Shown here piece by piece: positions 55,782-64,000 of a stretch of DNA of 64,000 bases. Each line of letters begins with the position of its first letter. Within the stretch, counting starts at the first letter, position 1. The notes under the pieces are model-generated. The model was not told where the DNA came from, searched no databases, and saw only the letters and a program-made list of their open reading frames with translations. The position numbers were made by a program, and so were the translations under genes. Origin of the DNA: DASYAN01 sp034431765 (lineage in GTDB: Bacteria; Chloroflexota; Ktedonobacteria; Ktedonobacterales; Ktedonobacteraceae); contig DAOUDD010000010.1 of the NCBI GenBank assembly GCA_034431765.1, positions 1-64,000 on the forward strand, written 5' to 3'.

Positions 55782-56141
55782 TTTTCATTACTCCTTTAAG
55801 AGGACATCGTCTCTTGTGGACATCGGTTCCTATCGAAATCCCTCAGGTAGTTAGCGCTGTTATCACTTGTGATACGCCTGGATGGAATGACGGGTAACAT
55901 TATGTAACTGCTATTACGTCACATTCCAGGGTTTACCACCTTACGTCTACCTTCACCCCCTTCTCAGCTTCGCCAAACAACATCCCATTTAGCACAGAGA
56001 GCATAGAGCAAGCCTATCACGCTAGCAGGGTTTAGAGCAAGGCGCGATCCAACTCTGGCTTGCTTCTGTTGCCGAGTCGTTGTAGGATGAAAACAGAAGA
56101 AAACAGGAGTGCTATTCATACAGGAAAGGATGCATAGAGGG
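55782..56141. other. 360-bp gap
   Basis: No supported gene. GGAAAGG at 56123-56129 serves the ThuA start. No promoter pair recognised with confidence. Confidence 0.5.
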
Positions 56142-56786
<645 letters not shown>

Positions 56787-56893
56787 CAGAGCGAGGAGAG
56801 TGCACTACGCCCACCCTCTCCGACTGAAATTTTCGCCTGTTTGATAACGGACAAGGCATAACGGATGTATGCCTCCATGTATTGAGGGAAACA

Positions 56894-56937
56894 AGAACAA
56901 CCAGGCTCCTTTTCTATAGAGAAGCACTGGTTGTTCT
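56894..56937 (+). terminator. Hairpin after ThuA gene
   Basis: 11-bp perfect arms (56894-56904 with 56927-56937) around a 22-nt loop. No strong T run, so the role is uncertain. Confidence 0.45.
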
Positions 56938-56966
56938 ATCTACTCGGTACTCCAGGTGATAAAAAG

Positions 56967-57137
56967 TTATTGGCCCACGATGTGACGCCGTTCGACAGAG
57001 AGAACGCCACTTTTACGCCCAAGCTGAATAACCTGGATAATTTTCATCAGTTGATCGGTTGTCGCTTCACGCTGTATCAACGACTCTGCTCCAGAGAGTG
57101 GTTTCCTCGCAGCCAAACTCGGTTCTACTGGATACAC
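56967..57137 (-). pseudogene. 5' stump of a DUF4388 (PATAN-like) domain gene
   Basis: A 56-codon minus-strand frame from GTG 57135-57137 reads VYPVEPSLAARKPLSGAES, then TTDQLMKIIQVIQLGRKSGVL and SVERR before a stop. The second part is the conserved opening of DUF4388 domains found in bacterial signalling proteins. The remaining 70 or more residues of the domain are missing. It lies 72 bp from an IS element, and rearrangement is the likely cause of loss. Confidence 0.55.
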
Positions 57138-57230
57138 TCATGAACTTGCTCAGAACATCTGTTGATAAAAATCCTTATATGAGAAGAGATAGTAAGATAG
57201 CTTTCTTAGAGAGTGTAAGGTTTGCGTGGT

Positions 57231-57761
57231 TCACGGAAAAGTAGGAGCCAAGTGGGAGAGCATGCGCCGACTTGCCGAGAGTTTGATGAATGCCTCACTC
57301 GTCTCAGGAAGTCCTTCATGATCGCGAGCCAGACGACGCCATCGGGTAATCCAGGCGAAGCTGCGCTCAACGACCCATCTGCGGGGAAGCACGCGAAAGC
57401 TTCCCTTTGCCCCTTTCTCCTTGGGTTCCTCTGGCTGTGTGTTGACCTGTGGAGCGGTTCCCAGACCCTGCACTCCGTGCATGTCCCACCCCACGTGCTC
57501 TTTCACCCACGCAATGAGCGTGCCCCTGTAATGACTATCTCCCCAGATGAGCTGCATGCGTGGAAACGCATCTGCCAGTGGCTCAAGCAGCGTCTTGGCT
57601 CCTACCAGATCGGAAGCAGAGGCGGCTGTCACTTTCACCTCCATGAGATGGCCCTGCGTATCAACGAGCACGTGCCTTTTGCGACCCCAGATTTTTTTTC
57701 CCCGCGTCGTAGCCCTTGTCAGGACCGCGAACCGCGCTCGTTTTGATCGATTGGCTGTCAA
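57231..57761 (-). CDS. IS5-like transposase, frame B (C-terminal half)
   Basis: Real homology begins at GKKIWGRKRHVLVDTQGHL just after the A8 run; residues before it are an unused part of the frame. WGDSHYRG gives the second catalytic Asp, and WVVERSFAWITRWRRLARD the catalytic Glu. Relative to frame A it is +1, or equivalently one A fewer. Loss of one A by transcriptional slippage would give the full DDE protein. Confidence 0.9.
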   Translation of the reverse strand: MTANRSKRARFAVLTRATTRGKKIWGRKRHVLVDTQGHLMEVKVTAASASDLVGAKTLLEPLADAFPRMQLIWGDSHYRGTLIAWVKEHVGWDMHGVQGLGTAPQVNTQPEEPKEKGAKGSFRVLPRRWVVERSFAWITRWRRLARDHEGLPETSEAFIKLSASRRMLSHLAPTFP

Positions 57762-58077
57762 TCACAGCCGCACTCGGCCCTTGCTCTCGGCCTGCGTGGT
57801 GCCGAACCTGTTTGAGCAGGCTTTTTTGAACGTCGTCCCAGATGCCTTCCTTGCGCCACGTACGGAAGTAGTCATAGAGCGTTCCCCAGGCTGGCAAGTC
57901 ATGGGGAACCAACCTCCACGGACAGCCGCTGCGCAACACGTAGAGAATCCCATTGACAATTTCGCGCCGCGTGTACACCACGTTGACCGCCTCTGGCGAG
58001 ATGGCTGGAATCAAGGGTTCCAACAGCTCCCACTCCGCATCTGTCAGATCCGAGGGGTAGGCTTTCCGATCACACAT
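57661..58077 (-). CDS. IS5-like transposase, frame A (N-terminal half)
   Basis: 138 residues from ATG 58075-58077 (GGAGGAGCAGG upstream). YPSDLTDAEWELLEPLIP is the typical N terminus, GILYVLRSGCPWRLVPHDLP the DUF4096-like region, and AAVIDSQSIKT gives the first catalytic Asp. The frame leaves the transposase sequence after DKGYDAGKK at an A8 run (57692-57699, T8 on the plus strand). Confidence 0.92.
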   Translation of the reverse strand: MCDRKAYPSDLTDAEWELLEPLIPAISPEAVNVVYTRREIVNGILYVLRSGCPWRLVPHDLPAWGTLYDYFRTWRKEGIWDDVQKSLLKQVRHHAGREQGPSAAVIDSQSIKTSAVRGPDKGYDAGKKNLGSQKARAR

Positions 58078-58160
58078 TCCTGCTCCTCCAATGCTTCCGC
58101 TTGTTCTTGTTTCTCTCCTTCCCTTTATCGGCTTGAGGACGCAAACCTTACACTCTCTTA

Positions 58161-58552
58161 GAAGAAGGGAGCGCAGCAATGAAAGAATTTACTCACTTTC
58201 GCCTTATACCCGGCCCATTCAGATTATTTTCCTTGCCCAGATACTATCCCTGACTTCAGTCAGTATGATGAATCATAAATCACACTGAAATACATGGTAA
58301 TGCTAACCATCTTACGTCGCAGAGAAAGAAAAGTAAATACTTTTAGGTGGTATGCAACGATATTTCGTCACCTAAAAACATTTCCGACAACGTTCCTCCG
58401 TTGATACTCAAATAATATTCTTTTCCATCTCTTTGCTATATATTCTTTGTTCAATAATATACATTTCTATATACAAATAATGTTCTTTTTGCTAGCTTTA
58501 TACGTTAAGAAAAGAGAAGGATCAGCTATCAGATATGTGGAGGAGGAAGAAA
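58161..58552. other. 392-bp AT-rich leader with a hairpin, upstream of the polyferredoxin gene
   Basis: No gene. A 9-bp inverted repeat, TTTTAGGTG (58341-58349) and CACCTAAAA (58369-58377), with a 19-nt loop lies about 175 bases before the start; it could be an operator, e.g. of a CRP/FNR-like regulator, or a terminator. AGGAGG at 58541-58546 is the ribosome-binding site. Confidence 0.5.
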
Positions 58553-60484
58553 GTGACCCTAAAGCAGACCCCATTGCCAGTTGCGGGCATTCAACACCGC
58601 AACAATCTTGTCCCATTAACTGAACAAGAGATACGCTTCGAGATTGATATGTGTATTGGTTGTGATCGCTGTATGCGTGCATGTCCCTTACCGCTTTCAA
58701 GCCAGATGAATATCGCTGAACTCAATCTCGCAACTGTTTCTCATGAGGTTGCCCCACACATTGCTCGCTTCACGCAGGAGTGTGTGATGTGCAGCTCATG
58801 TGTGCCGGTCTGTCCGGTGAATAATCATCGTGACCTGTTAATGTTCTCACTTAAACAACGACTTGGAGTACCCTGGGACGGCAATGTAGATCTAAGCCGG
58901 ATTCTGGGGTATCTGCCTGAGGGTTGGAGTTTACCGCAGTTGCTCAGTCGTTTACGCAAGCAGCCGATGTTCACAGACGAGCACCTCGTGCCGGAGCACT
59001 ATCTCAAACACCTTCTTGCAAGCTCAAGGCTGCGCGCTCTCGCTCCTGGAGCAACTGTTATCCGGGAAGGAACGTATGGACGCGAGATCTATTTTATTCT
59101 TGATGGGCGCTTCCTTATCTCTTCTCCTGGTCCTAATAGTCAGAGTGTTCCGATCGCCATTCTCTCCTTAGGAGAATGCATGGGTGAGCGTGAAATGCTG
59201 ACGGGTCAACAGCATACAGCGAACATCCAGGCTCAGACAAGAGCGCTGGCCCTGGAAGTGCCCGAACAGGTCATGCAGCGGATGATGGAGATCATACCCA
59301 GCGTGCGTAGCTACTTTGAGAGTCTGAATAATGGCCGTTCCATTGAGTCTATCCTGAAGCGTATGGCGCTGTTCAGAGGAGTTACTGAACCTGATCTACA
59401 ATGGATAGCCAGAAAGATAATGATCAAGATATATGAGCGCGATCAACTGCTCTTCTCCATGAAAGGTGAGAGCAAACCTGAGCGCGAGGTACTCCACATC
59501 ATACTGGAAGGATTTGTCAAAGTAACGCGTGCAATACTGCATGGAGCAGATGCGAGAAAGGAGTCTGAACGTATTATTGCTTATCGGCAGAACGGCGACT
59601 ACTTTGTTGGAGGCCTGGATATGCTTGGAGATGGGAAGGCAGTTATAGCAACAGCTATTAACAGAGTACGAGTCGCAGAGATCGGGCAACAGGATTTCCT
59701 GGCAATTCTCTCACGTTATCCAGAGTTGCAGCAACGCTTTATACAACATTTTCAGGAATATCAAGAACTTGTCGTTCAAGCATCTGACAAATCCAAAGAG
59801 TTTCTCCCCTCTGGTGAGTCTGGTATTCTGTCGGAGGCAGAGACCCGTGTTGGTCTGCGTGCACTCGTTGGAGGAGGGGTTGTAGAAGGGACAGAAGTAC
59901 TGGTAATTGACCTGGACAAATGTGTCCACTGCGATAAATGTGAGGATGCATGTGAACGTCGTCACGGCCATTCAAGAATGAATCGTAAAGGCATGGTTGT
60001 AGGCAACATCAGTATTGCCACTGCCTGTCGTCACTGCCAGGACCCTGTCTGTATGCTCTGTAGCCGTGCAGGGATAGCACGCATGCCAAGTGGTGAAGTA
60101 TATATCACGGATAGTTGTATTGGCTGCGGCATCTGTGCTGAACGTTGTCCGTACGATAATATCTCGATCATTACCTTAACAGAAGAGCAGGAAAGCCGTT
60201 CAGTCTGGGAACGCTTTACACACTTTTTCACAAAAGGAATCGGGAAGGAATACGGAGGCCAGGCGCATCCTCTCGCCTCAAGCAACGGTAGTTCGCTCCC
60301 AGCCTCCGATACATACGATGCAGGTAGCGAGGTACGTAAAAAGCTAGCGATTAAATGCGACCTCTGTGCTGGATATAACAACCAGGCGTGCGTTCAAGCC
60401 TGTCCGACTGGAGCGGCGTTCCGCGTTCACCCCGTACAGTTCTTTGGCACTAGAGAAGAGACGCTTTATCCACGGGCACAATAG
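58553..60484 (+). CDS. Polyferredoxin with two internal cyclic-nucleotide-binding domains
   Basis: 643 residues. GTG 58553 is chosen because AGGAGG lies 6 bases upstream; ATG 58535 has none. Two CxxCxxCxxxCP motifs at C34-C44 and C77-C87. Residues about 155-260 and 265-395 are two cNMP-binding (CRP-type) domains (VIREGTYGREIYFILDGRF, LGECMGEREMLTGQQHTA; LLFSMKGE, YFVGGLDMLGD). From about 445 to the end is a DMSO-reductase-beta/NrfC-like ferredoxin: CVHCDKCEDAC (C457 on), CRHCQDPVCMLC, CIGCGICAERCP and CDLC...CVQACP (C602 on). Six clusters in total. Soluble, no helix. The next gene, 12 bp on, is a probable di-heme membrane protein. A redox gate ruled by a nucleotide or other ligand is inferred. 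Confidence 0.85.
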   Translation: MTLKQTPLPVAGIQHRNNLVPLTEQEIRFEIDMCIGCDRCMRACPLPLSSQMNIAELNLATVSHEVAPHIARFTQECVMCSSCVPVCPVNNHRDLLMFSLKQRLGVPWDGNVDLSRILGYLPEGWSLPQLLSRLRKQPMFTDEHLVPEHYLKHLLASSRLRALAPGATVIREGTYGREIYFILDGRFLISSPGPNSQSVPIAILSLGECMGEREMLTGQQHTANIQAQTRALALEVPEQVMQRMMEIIPSVRSYFESLNNGRSIESILKRMALFRGVTEPDLQWIARKIMIKIYERDQLLFSMKGESKPEREVLHIILEGFVKVTRAILHGADARKESERIIAYRQNGDYFVGGLDMLGDGKAVIATAINRVRVAEIGQQDFLAILSRYPELQQRFIQHFQEYQELVVQASDKSKEFLPSGESGILSEAETRVGLRALVGGGVVEGTEVLVIDLDKCVHCDKCEDACERRHGHSRMNRKGMVVGNISIATACRHCQDPVCMLCSRAGIARMPSGEVYITDSCIGCGICAERCPYDNISIITLTEEQESRSVWERFTHFFTKGIGKEYGGQAHPLASSNGSSLPASDTYDAGSEVRKKLAIKCDLCAGYNNQACVQACPTGAAFRVHPVQFFGTREETLYPRAQ

Positions 60485-60496
60485 GAGCAAGTTATC

Positions 60497-61399
60497 ATGG
60501 CAGTAAGTAGGTTTTCTCCTAAAAAGAGCAAGGATACCTCGACAAAACGCTTCTGGCACACACCTACATCCAGAGTGGCTAGAGCCTGGCTCCTCTTTGC
60601 TAGTGGGTATACAGCTCTCTTCTATATACTCTATCTAATTCTCCTGCATGTGAAGACGCGTTTTGTCAGTGGCCCTTTTTTTGATGTCGTCTTTCGCTGC
60701 GGAGCAATGTCCTATCTTATGATTCTAGGGGTTGCAGCTTACTCGCTGCGCACACGTTTCTTCCATGGTTTACCGTGGAAAGCACAAAATTGGGTCTGGG
60801 CGCACATCTGGGTTGGTATCACCTCACTCCTTCTGGCATTGCTCCATGCCGACTTCCGTTTTTTGTTGCACTTTGACTGTTCTGGCCTCCCTTGCGTGGC
60901 TGATAAATATCTGGCGCTTCCTTCGCTTTATGGCCTGTTTATCCTCGTACTGAGCGGCGGCATTGGTCGTTTGCTTGACTCTTGGCAGACGAGAGTGATT
61001 GCTCTGGATGCACGTACAAATGGTGTTGGTATAGCGAAAGCGCTCAAAGTGTCGCTGGTTGAGTTAGAGTATATAGTGGAGCGATTGAGCGCAGGAAAGT
61101 CTGATGGGTTCAAACAATACTGTACCGATGCTATACAAAGCGTAAATGACCTATCTCCTGACATTCCGCCACTTCCTCTACAAGAGAGAGCTGATTTTCA
61201 ACAGGCTTATACAATTCTTCAGCAGCATGCGCGGCTCACAGCCTCACTACGACTCCAAACACGAGCACACACTATCTTACGTATATGGCGTAGAGTTCAT
61301 ACTGTGCTCGCTCCACCAATATTACTGGTCATTTCATATCATGCCGTTGCAGAATTGATCCGTGTTCTCCAGGATCAGATTCACGTTCCTCCGTTATAA
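60497..61399 (+). CDS. Five-helix membrane protein, probable di-heme b-type cytochrome
   Basis: 300 residues with helices at about 32-51, 66-84, 100-122, 142-162 and 268-290. Helix 3 carries H103 and H117, and helix 5 carries H268 and H282, each His-X13-His, the spacing used for two stacked hemes in cytochrome b and in ferric-reductase-like proteins. Cys127 and Cys133 flank an outer loop. A cytoplasmic segment of about 100 residues (165-265) is predicted between helices 4 and 5. It starts 12 bp after the polyferredoxin gene with AGGAG upstream; together they could pass electrons to or from the membrane. Confidence 0.7.
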   Translation: MAVSRFSPKKSKDTSTKRFWHTPTSRVARAWLLFASGYTALFYILYLILLHVKTRFVSGPFFDVVFRCGAMSYLMILGVAAYSLRTRFFHGLPWKAQNWVWAHIWVGITSLLLALLHADFRFLLHFDCSGLPCVADKYLALPSLYGLFILVLSGGIGRLLDSWQTRVIALDARTNGVGIAKALKVSLVELEYIVERLSAGKSDGFKQYCTDAIQSVNDLSPDIPPLPLQERADFQQAYTILQQHARLTASLRLQTRAHTILRIWRRVHTVLAPPILLVISYHAVAELIRVLQDQIHVPPL

Positions 61400-61613
61400 G
61401 ACTATATGTCTAGGGGACGTTTTTGAGAAAGGACCAGGAGATGATTAATCAGTTCATGATTCTCTTTGCTAGTAGTTGTCGTCTATACAGAAGATATGAC
61501 AGAACTACACTCATCACAACTTCTTCGCAATGCCAACGATTACTTGATGCATATACTGTCATGCTATGCTGTAAAGCAGAGTTGTACTATTTTTTGTAAT
61601 GGAGGTTATTGTT

Positions 61614-62360
61614 ATGCAAGAGAGCATCGCCCACATAAGGAATACGGTACTACCTCTATCAACACTCCAGGAGATGTATACCTCAGGACTATACCTGCAG
61701 AAACATCCTCATTGGCACGTCGAAGAGTCACCATGGAAGGCAGCGCAAGTACTGCGTATGCTGCAACAAAACAGGCTTGCCCCAAAAACCATCTGTGAAA
61801 TAGGGTGTGGTGCCGGAGAAATTTTGCTTCAATTACAGCACCAGATGGAGCATGACCGTCAATTCTGGGGCTATGACATCTCGCCTCAAGCGGTTGCTCT
61901 AGCAAAAACACGTGAAAATCTACGCCTGCACATACAATTGCAGGATGGCCCACAAGACCCAGATGCACACTTTGATCTACTCCTCTTTATGGATGTGCTT
62001 GAGCATATTGAAGATCACTTTGGCTTTTTGCGCAGCATGCGTGCAAAAGCCGACTATAAAATCTTTCATGTCTCACTTACTCTCTCGGTACAAACTATCT
62101 TACGGAAGAGAGGGCTACTCAAAGTTCGTGAAAACTATGGTATGGTTAACCACTTTAGCAAAGAAACGCTGCTACAGACATTGAGCGATGCAGGGTATGA
62201 GATTGTTGACAGCTTTTATACGACAGCCTGCACCGATCTTCCTTCGCAAGAACTGCAACGAAACCTGTTAAAAATCCCGCGTAAGTTCTTATTTGCACTT
62301 CATCAGGATCTTGCTGTACGGCTGCTCGGTGGTTACCGCTTCCTCGTACTTGCACGTTAG
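61614..62360 (+). CDS. Class I SAM-dependent methyltransferase
   Basis: 248 residues from ATG 61614 (GGAGG 8 bases upstream). Motif I ICEIGCGAGEILLQLQ, strand 2 FWGYDISPQAVALA, motif II FDLLLFMDVLEHIEDHFGFL, all as in type-11/23 methyltransferases. The region after (YGMVNHFSKETLLQTLSDAGY) is the usual C-terminal part. Substrate unknown. No tight link to the cytochrome pair; a 214-bp gap separates them. Confidence 0.88.
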   Translation: MQESIAHIRNTVLPLSTLQEMYTSGLYLQKHPHWHVEESPWKAAQVLRMLQQNRLAPKTICEIGCGAGEILLQLQHQMEHDRQFWGYDISPQAVALAKTRENLRLHIQLQDGPQDPDAHFDLLLFMDVLEHIEDHFGFLRSMRAKADYKIFHVSLTLSVQTILRKRGLLKVRENYGMVNHFSKETLLQTLSDAGYEIVDSFYTTACTDLPSQELQRNLLKIPRKFLFALHQDLAVRLLGGYRFLVLAR

Positions 62361-62369
62361 ATAGACACT

Positions 62370-63233
62370 CTACTCATGCGTTGGTGTTGCCGAAGGAAGT
62401 GGAGTGATTGGTAATCCTGGTAAGGTATCGGGAGCAGCTTCAACTTGAACACGTTGAATGGAGGTGGAGACACCATCTGATGTTGCACCGTTTTGTACAA
62501 AAAGAGCGATCTGGCCGTAGTCGTAACTAGAGTCTACTATAGTTGCGGCTAATGAGCCATTCAACCAGAGCATCAAAAAAGGACCTTTTGCAATGATCAC
62601 ACACGTGTTTTGCTGCTGCTGTGGCTTAAGCGCTTGAGACTCTCGTGGCTCAATCAGAGACTCTGTCTGCTGCTTTTTCTGTGCATCTAAAAGCTCTTTG
62701 CTCACAGCAAAGGTATTGTTGGCAAAAATATCTATACGATAATCATGGTCCAGATTACTATCACCGCGCAGATAGAGACCAAAGCTATCATGCTCACCAC
62801 CCTCAAGCTGCGTAAAATCGACGGTAAGAGTGAAATCTCGAAACGTTGTACTCGTCGGTAAACTCTCGATCAAGATTCTATGATTGGTATCAGTCAAGGT
62901 TAACGATCCTTCGTCCATCTTGCGCTCATACCCGGACGTATCATTGTCGTTGCTCACTGCCCAACCCTGTTTATTATCAAGGAACGAGTCGAGAAAAATT
63001 GGCGTAGGAGTGAGAGAAACCGTATCAGTGGGTGATACTGTGGACGTCACGACCTTTGTGCTTGTAGGGGTTGCAGTGGTGCGATGGGGGAGACGTGAAA
63101 CAGGTTTTCCATTCCCTTTTATGCTTGAAACAAATAACGCACCACTGACACCCAACAAAAATAGCAGGCAGACCAGGCCAGTTAGCAGACGTTGAAACCT
63201 ACGTTTATTCTTTATCTCGCTTGCGCGCACCAT
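62370..63233 (-). CDS. Membrane-anchored protein with a LamG/DUF1080-like domain
   Basis: 287 residues from ATG 63231-63233 (AAGAAGG about 11 bases upstream). Short basic N terminus, membrane helix about 14-36, a Thr/Pro/Ser-rich stalk (45-80), then a concanavalin-like sandwich about 82-270 (FLDSFLDNKQGWAV, FRDFTLTVDFTQLEGGEHDS, FGLYLRGDS, MLWLNGSLAATIVD). Such outer domains bind carbohydrate or act as lectins in Chloroflexota surface proteins, often with Ser/Thr-kinase systems. Convergent with the methyltransferase, 9 bp apart. Confidence 0.75.
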   Translation of the reverse strand: MVRASEIKNKRRFQRLLTGLVCLLFLLGVSGALFVSSIKGNGKPVSRLPHRTTATPTSTKVVTSTVSPTDTVSLTPTPIFLDSFLDNKQGWAVSNDNDTSGYERKMDEGSLTLTDTNHRILIESLPTSTTFRDFTLTVDFTQLEGGEHDSFGLYLRGDSNLDHDYRIDIFANNTFAVSKELLDAQKKQQTESLIEPRESQALKPQQQQNTCVIIAKGPFLMLWLNGSLAATIVDSSYDYGQIALFVQNGATSDGVSTSIQRVQVEAAPDTLPGLPITPLPSATPTHE

Positions 63234-63654
63234 ATTGGTATATACCTTCTTGCAAGTAGAGTTCCATGTCACGTGTGCTGAGATACGCATCCTGCTTACA
63301 TCTGTAATATATGCATGCAAAATGAATCACGAGACACACTTTATTAGACGTATTCATTGTTGGATTGTTCACAACGAAAACAATCCGGCCATAAAGCTAA
63401 CGCCAGAGTAGATCTAGCCATGCGGCTGGATGCAGGTGGATGGACAGCATGTGACAAGGGAAGCCTGTAAAAGGCTCAATGGCAGACCACGTAGTCTACG
63501 CACAGTTGCTCTTTGATGGCTCAGAGATACAGATGCAACGCTATGACCAATCGAAGAGGAAGTTGTTCAACCGTATGGGGTGATAGAAAGAGGCAGAGTC
63601 CTGGAAAACTTTGCCCCTAGTATACACAAAATACAGCTCAAATGCTTATAACAC
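63234..63654. other. 421-bp gap
   Basis: No supported gene; short frames on either strand lack domains and ribosome-binding sites. No repeat or RNA element recognised. Confidence 0.5.
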
Positions 63655-64000
63655 TCAGTCTTGCTTGCTTGCAGATGAGCGTCTAGCGAAACGCGTAGCC
63701 TGGCGTTGTGCTTGCCAATTGCAAATATCTTCAAGATCAGCGACAGGAGCTTGAGTGTATGGTAACACCTGCAAATATCCTGGAGGGCCAAACTCTGGAG
63801 TTACTGTTGATTCTTGTATTCCTCGTCGCTCCTGCGCGTCCCAGATCATATCCCACCAAGACTCGTGGGCTTCGAGGTGACGCGCAAACTCTGGCGCACG
63901 TGGATCAGAGACCTGTGGGCCTTGCTCATGACCAACGCGTGCATGCAGATGGATGCAACGTTCGGCACACAGTTGTATCGTTTCCAATTGATCATCGAGC
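63655..64000 (-). CDS. C-terminal part of a sugar phosphate isomerase/epimerase-like protein, 5' end outside window
   Basis: The frame is open to the right edge (114 codons visible). LCAERCIHLHARVGHEQGPQ and VSDPRAPEFARHLEAHESWW, then LTPEFGPPG-type VTPEFGPPGYLQVLPYT and LEDICNWQAQ, resemble the C-terminal third of TIM-barrel sugar isomerase/epimerase-like proteins, with His and Glu residues at metal positions. The apparent TTG start at 63987 is only the first start-like codon inside the window. Confidence 0.7.
   Translation of the reverse strand, partial: LDDQLETIQLCAERCIHLHARVGHEQGPQVSDPRAPEFARHLEAHESWWDMIWDAQERRGIQESTVTPEFGPPGYLQVLPYTQAPVADLEDICNWQAQRQATRFARRSSASKQD

Larger units (their letters stand above)
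57209..58157 (-). mobile_element. IS5-family-like insertion sequence, 949 bp
   Basis: Perfect 19-bp terminal inverted repeats, GAGAGTGTAAGGTTTGCGT at 57209-57227 and its complement at 58139-58157, flanked by TTA on both sides (57206-57208 and 58158-58160), a 3-bp (or TA) target duplication. It encodes a two-frame DDE transposase. Intact ends and undamaged duplication point to recent insertion. Confidence 0.92.

Overview
The window reads as a chromosomal segment of a free-living, spore-forming-type Chloroflexota bacterium, most likely a Ktedonobacteria relative. This is inference from the gene mix (CYP102-type self-sufficient P450, paired YsnF/AvaK DUF2382 proteins, Ser/Thr kinase, DUF4388 fragment, CysO/JAMM cysteine pathway, many IS scars), moderate GC and long intergenic gaps. 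No rRNA, CRISPR array or phage module is visible. One tRNA (Gln, TTG) is present.

Layout. 1-4.2 kb: leftward sugar group (GH3 beta-glucosidase running off the left edge, TIM-barrel sugar isomerase, APH-fold kinase). 4.3-10 kb: NUDIX, two divergent DUF2382 stress proteins, ThuA, a membrane thioredoxin-like DUF929 protein, an NmrA-type reductase. 10-15 kb: a decayed AT-hook gene, a marR-ABC export operon, Hsp20, and a scar zone where a transposase-like start is fused to the middle of a Tet(M)-type ribosomal-protection gene beside a PadR stump. 15-19.3 kb: two-component system and two membrane proteins. 19.4-26.2 kb: decayed ACT-domain gene, secreted pullulanase, truncated phosphatase, and a homocysteine methyltransferase/MTHFR fusion. 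26.3-34.6 kb: infC with a probable AUC start, S41 protease, glmU-CNNM-HMG-CoA lyase operon, tRNA-Gln, ferritin-like protein.

35-38 kb: a protein-bound-sulfur cysteine pathway (JAMM protease, CysM, CysO-like carrier ending Gly-Gly-His, rhodanese-ThiF activator). 38.5-44.4 kb: TerC, Ser/Thr kinase, secreted beta-propeller-like protein, methyltransferase, CMD protein. 44.5-48.5 kb: CYP102-like P450-reductase and a TetR gene with a textbook promoter and probably leaderless mRNA. 48.6-55.2 kb: lactate oxidation (fused LutB-LutA, LutC) back-to-back with a DeoR-rhamnose isomerase-rhamnulokinase operon, so that lactaldehyde-derived lactate from rhamnose could be consumed next door. 55-58 kb: DUF2231, second ThuA, a DUF4388 stump and an intact IS5-like element with a frameshift at an A8 run.

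58.5-61.4 kb holds the most unusual pair: a soluble polyferredoxin with two cyclic-nucleotide-binding domains inserted between iron-sulfur modules, followed 12 bp later by a five-helix membrane protein with two His-X13-His helices, the geometry of a di-heme b cytochrome. I propose it as a ligand-gated electron-transfer unit. The window closes with a methyltransferase, a membrane-anchored LamG-like protein and the 3' part of a sugar-isomerase-like gene.
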